A DNA stretch of 7,140 nucleotides from Gemmatimonadaceae bacterium (GTDB lineage: Bacteria > Gemmatimonadota > Gemmatimonadetes > Gemmatimonadales > Gemmatimonadaceae), in NCBI GenBank assembly GCA_014378185.1, contig JACMOE010000242.1:1-7140 (forward strand), read 5' to 3'. The notes under the pieces were generated by a model. That model saw only the letters and a list, made by a program, of their open reading frames with translations, made no database searches and was not told where the DNA came from. Every line of letters starts with the position of its first letter. Position 1 is the stretch's first letter. A program made the translations under genes and the position numbers. This document shows, piece by piece, positions 6,538 through 7,140 of this stretch.

Positions 6538-7140
6538 AGTTCGGCATCGTGACGTTTCCCGGCAGCAACTGCGACTACGACGCCTATCGCGCCGTGGTCG
6601 AGGCCCTGGGCGAGGAGGCTGTGTACCTGTGGCACAAGGATCATGACCTGCAGGGTGCCGACGTCGTGATCCTCCCCGGCGGTTTCAGCTATGGTGATTA
6701 CCTCCGCGCTGGCGCCATCGCGCGATTCAGTCCCATCATGCGCGAAGTGGTAGCGCACGCCGAGCGTGGCGCACCGGTGCTCGGCATCTGCAACGGGTTC
6801 CAGATTGCGTGCGAAGCCGGATTGCTGCCCGGAGCACTGCTGCGCAATGCGTCACTCAAGTTCGTGTGCGCACCCATCGGCCTGCGGGTAGAGCAGACGA
6901 ACACGATGTTCAGCTCCGGGTACGACAGTGGGCAGGTCGTAACCCTTCCCATTGCCCACGGCGATGGGCGCTACAGTGCGGACGACGCCACGCTGGATCG
7001 CCTCGAAGGCGAAGGGCACGTGGTGTTTCGCTATGCGCCCGACTCGCTTCAGGCGATGGAGTCGTACAATCCAAATGGCTCCATGCGCGACATTGCCGGC
7101 ATCATCAACGCACGCGGTAACGTGCTCGGCATGATGCCTC
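6534..7140 (+). CDS. purQ: Phosphoribosylformylglycinamidine synthase subunit PurQ, glutaminase (3' end outside window)
   Basis: PurQ is the class I glutamine amidotransferase subunit of FGAM synthase; it releases ammonia from glutamine for PurL. The window holds 202 codons, nearly the whole protein, with no stop. Family motifs are FPGSNCDYD near the N-terminus, LPGGFSYGDYLRAGAIAR, and GICNGFQ, whose Cys86 is the expected nucleophile. SYNPNGS and the strand before MMP also fit. The last visible residues are MMP and the next base is C, so the His of the usual HPER motif, which with Glu completes the catalytic triad, should come next but is not visible here. The start is ATG 6534, inside an ATGA overlap with purS. 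purL is commonly found downstream in this arrangement, but lies beyond the window if present. Confidence 0.97.
   Translation, partial: MKFGIVTFPGSNCDYDAYRAVVEALGEEAVYLWHKDHDLQGADVVILPGGFSYGDYLRAGAIARFSPIMREVVAHAERGAPVLGICNGFQIACEAGLLPGALLRNASLKFVCAPIGLRVEQTNTMFSSGYDSGQVVTLPIAHGDGRYSADDATLDRLEGEGHVVFRYAPDSLQAMESYNPNGSMRDIAGIINARGNVLGMMP

Noticed and set aside
1..7140. tRNA, rRNA, riboswitch, CRISPR, insertion sequence or attachment site
   Set aside because: The window is coding almost end to end, with only 10 intergenic bases. No spaced direct repeats, transposase motifs or tRNA-like folds were seen by eye.

Overview
The window is one tightly packed, GC-rich, plus-strand gene cluster of a bacterium. 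It holds eight genes, two of them cut by the window edges, with no intergenic stretch longer than 10 bases. The mix of a small-subunit FGAM synthase system (PurS/PurQ), a short FGSR-type phosphatidylserine decarboxylase, an Ade1-like PurC and a PurB that resembles animal adenylosuccinate lyase suggests a free-living, Gram-negative-type bacterium. My best guess is Gemmatimonadota or a relative; this is an inference from gene content, order and composition, not from a marker gene.

Layout. Bases 1-307: the C-terminal end of a transaldolase / fructose-6-phosphate aldolase-family protein, with two expected active-site residues apparently replaced. Bases 307-1707: an HtrA/DegP-type serine protease with two PDZ domains and a lipoprotein signal. 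Bases 1704-3140: purB. Bases 3137-4060: purC. Bases 4071-4724: psd. Bases 4721-6277: pssA, whose protein carries an unusual tail of about 265 residues, predicted to be disordered. Bases 6274-6537: purS. Bases 6534-7140: purQ, which runs off the right edge just before its expected His-Pro-Glu motif.

How the genes fit together. PurS and PurQ, with a PurL expected downstream, make FGAM. PurC makes SAICAR, and PurB splits it to AICAR and later splits adenylosuccinate to AMP. Between these purine genes sit the two consecutive enzymes of phosphatidylethanolamine synthesis: PssA makes phosphatidylserine and Psd decarboxylates it. The protease and the aldolase-like gene join the same run. Five of the seven junctions are ATGA stop/start overlaps, one is a TGATG overlap and one is a 10-base gap before a GTG start, so the whole stretch looks like one transcript with translational coupling. 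I see no promoter, terminator, RNA gene, mobile element or CRISPR array.

Most of the window is core metabolism. The points worth a second look are the long charged PssA tail, the altered active site of the aldolase-like protein, the interleaving of lipid and purine genes, and the unbroken chain of start/stop overlaps.
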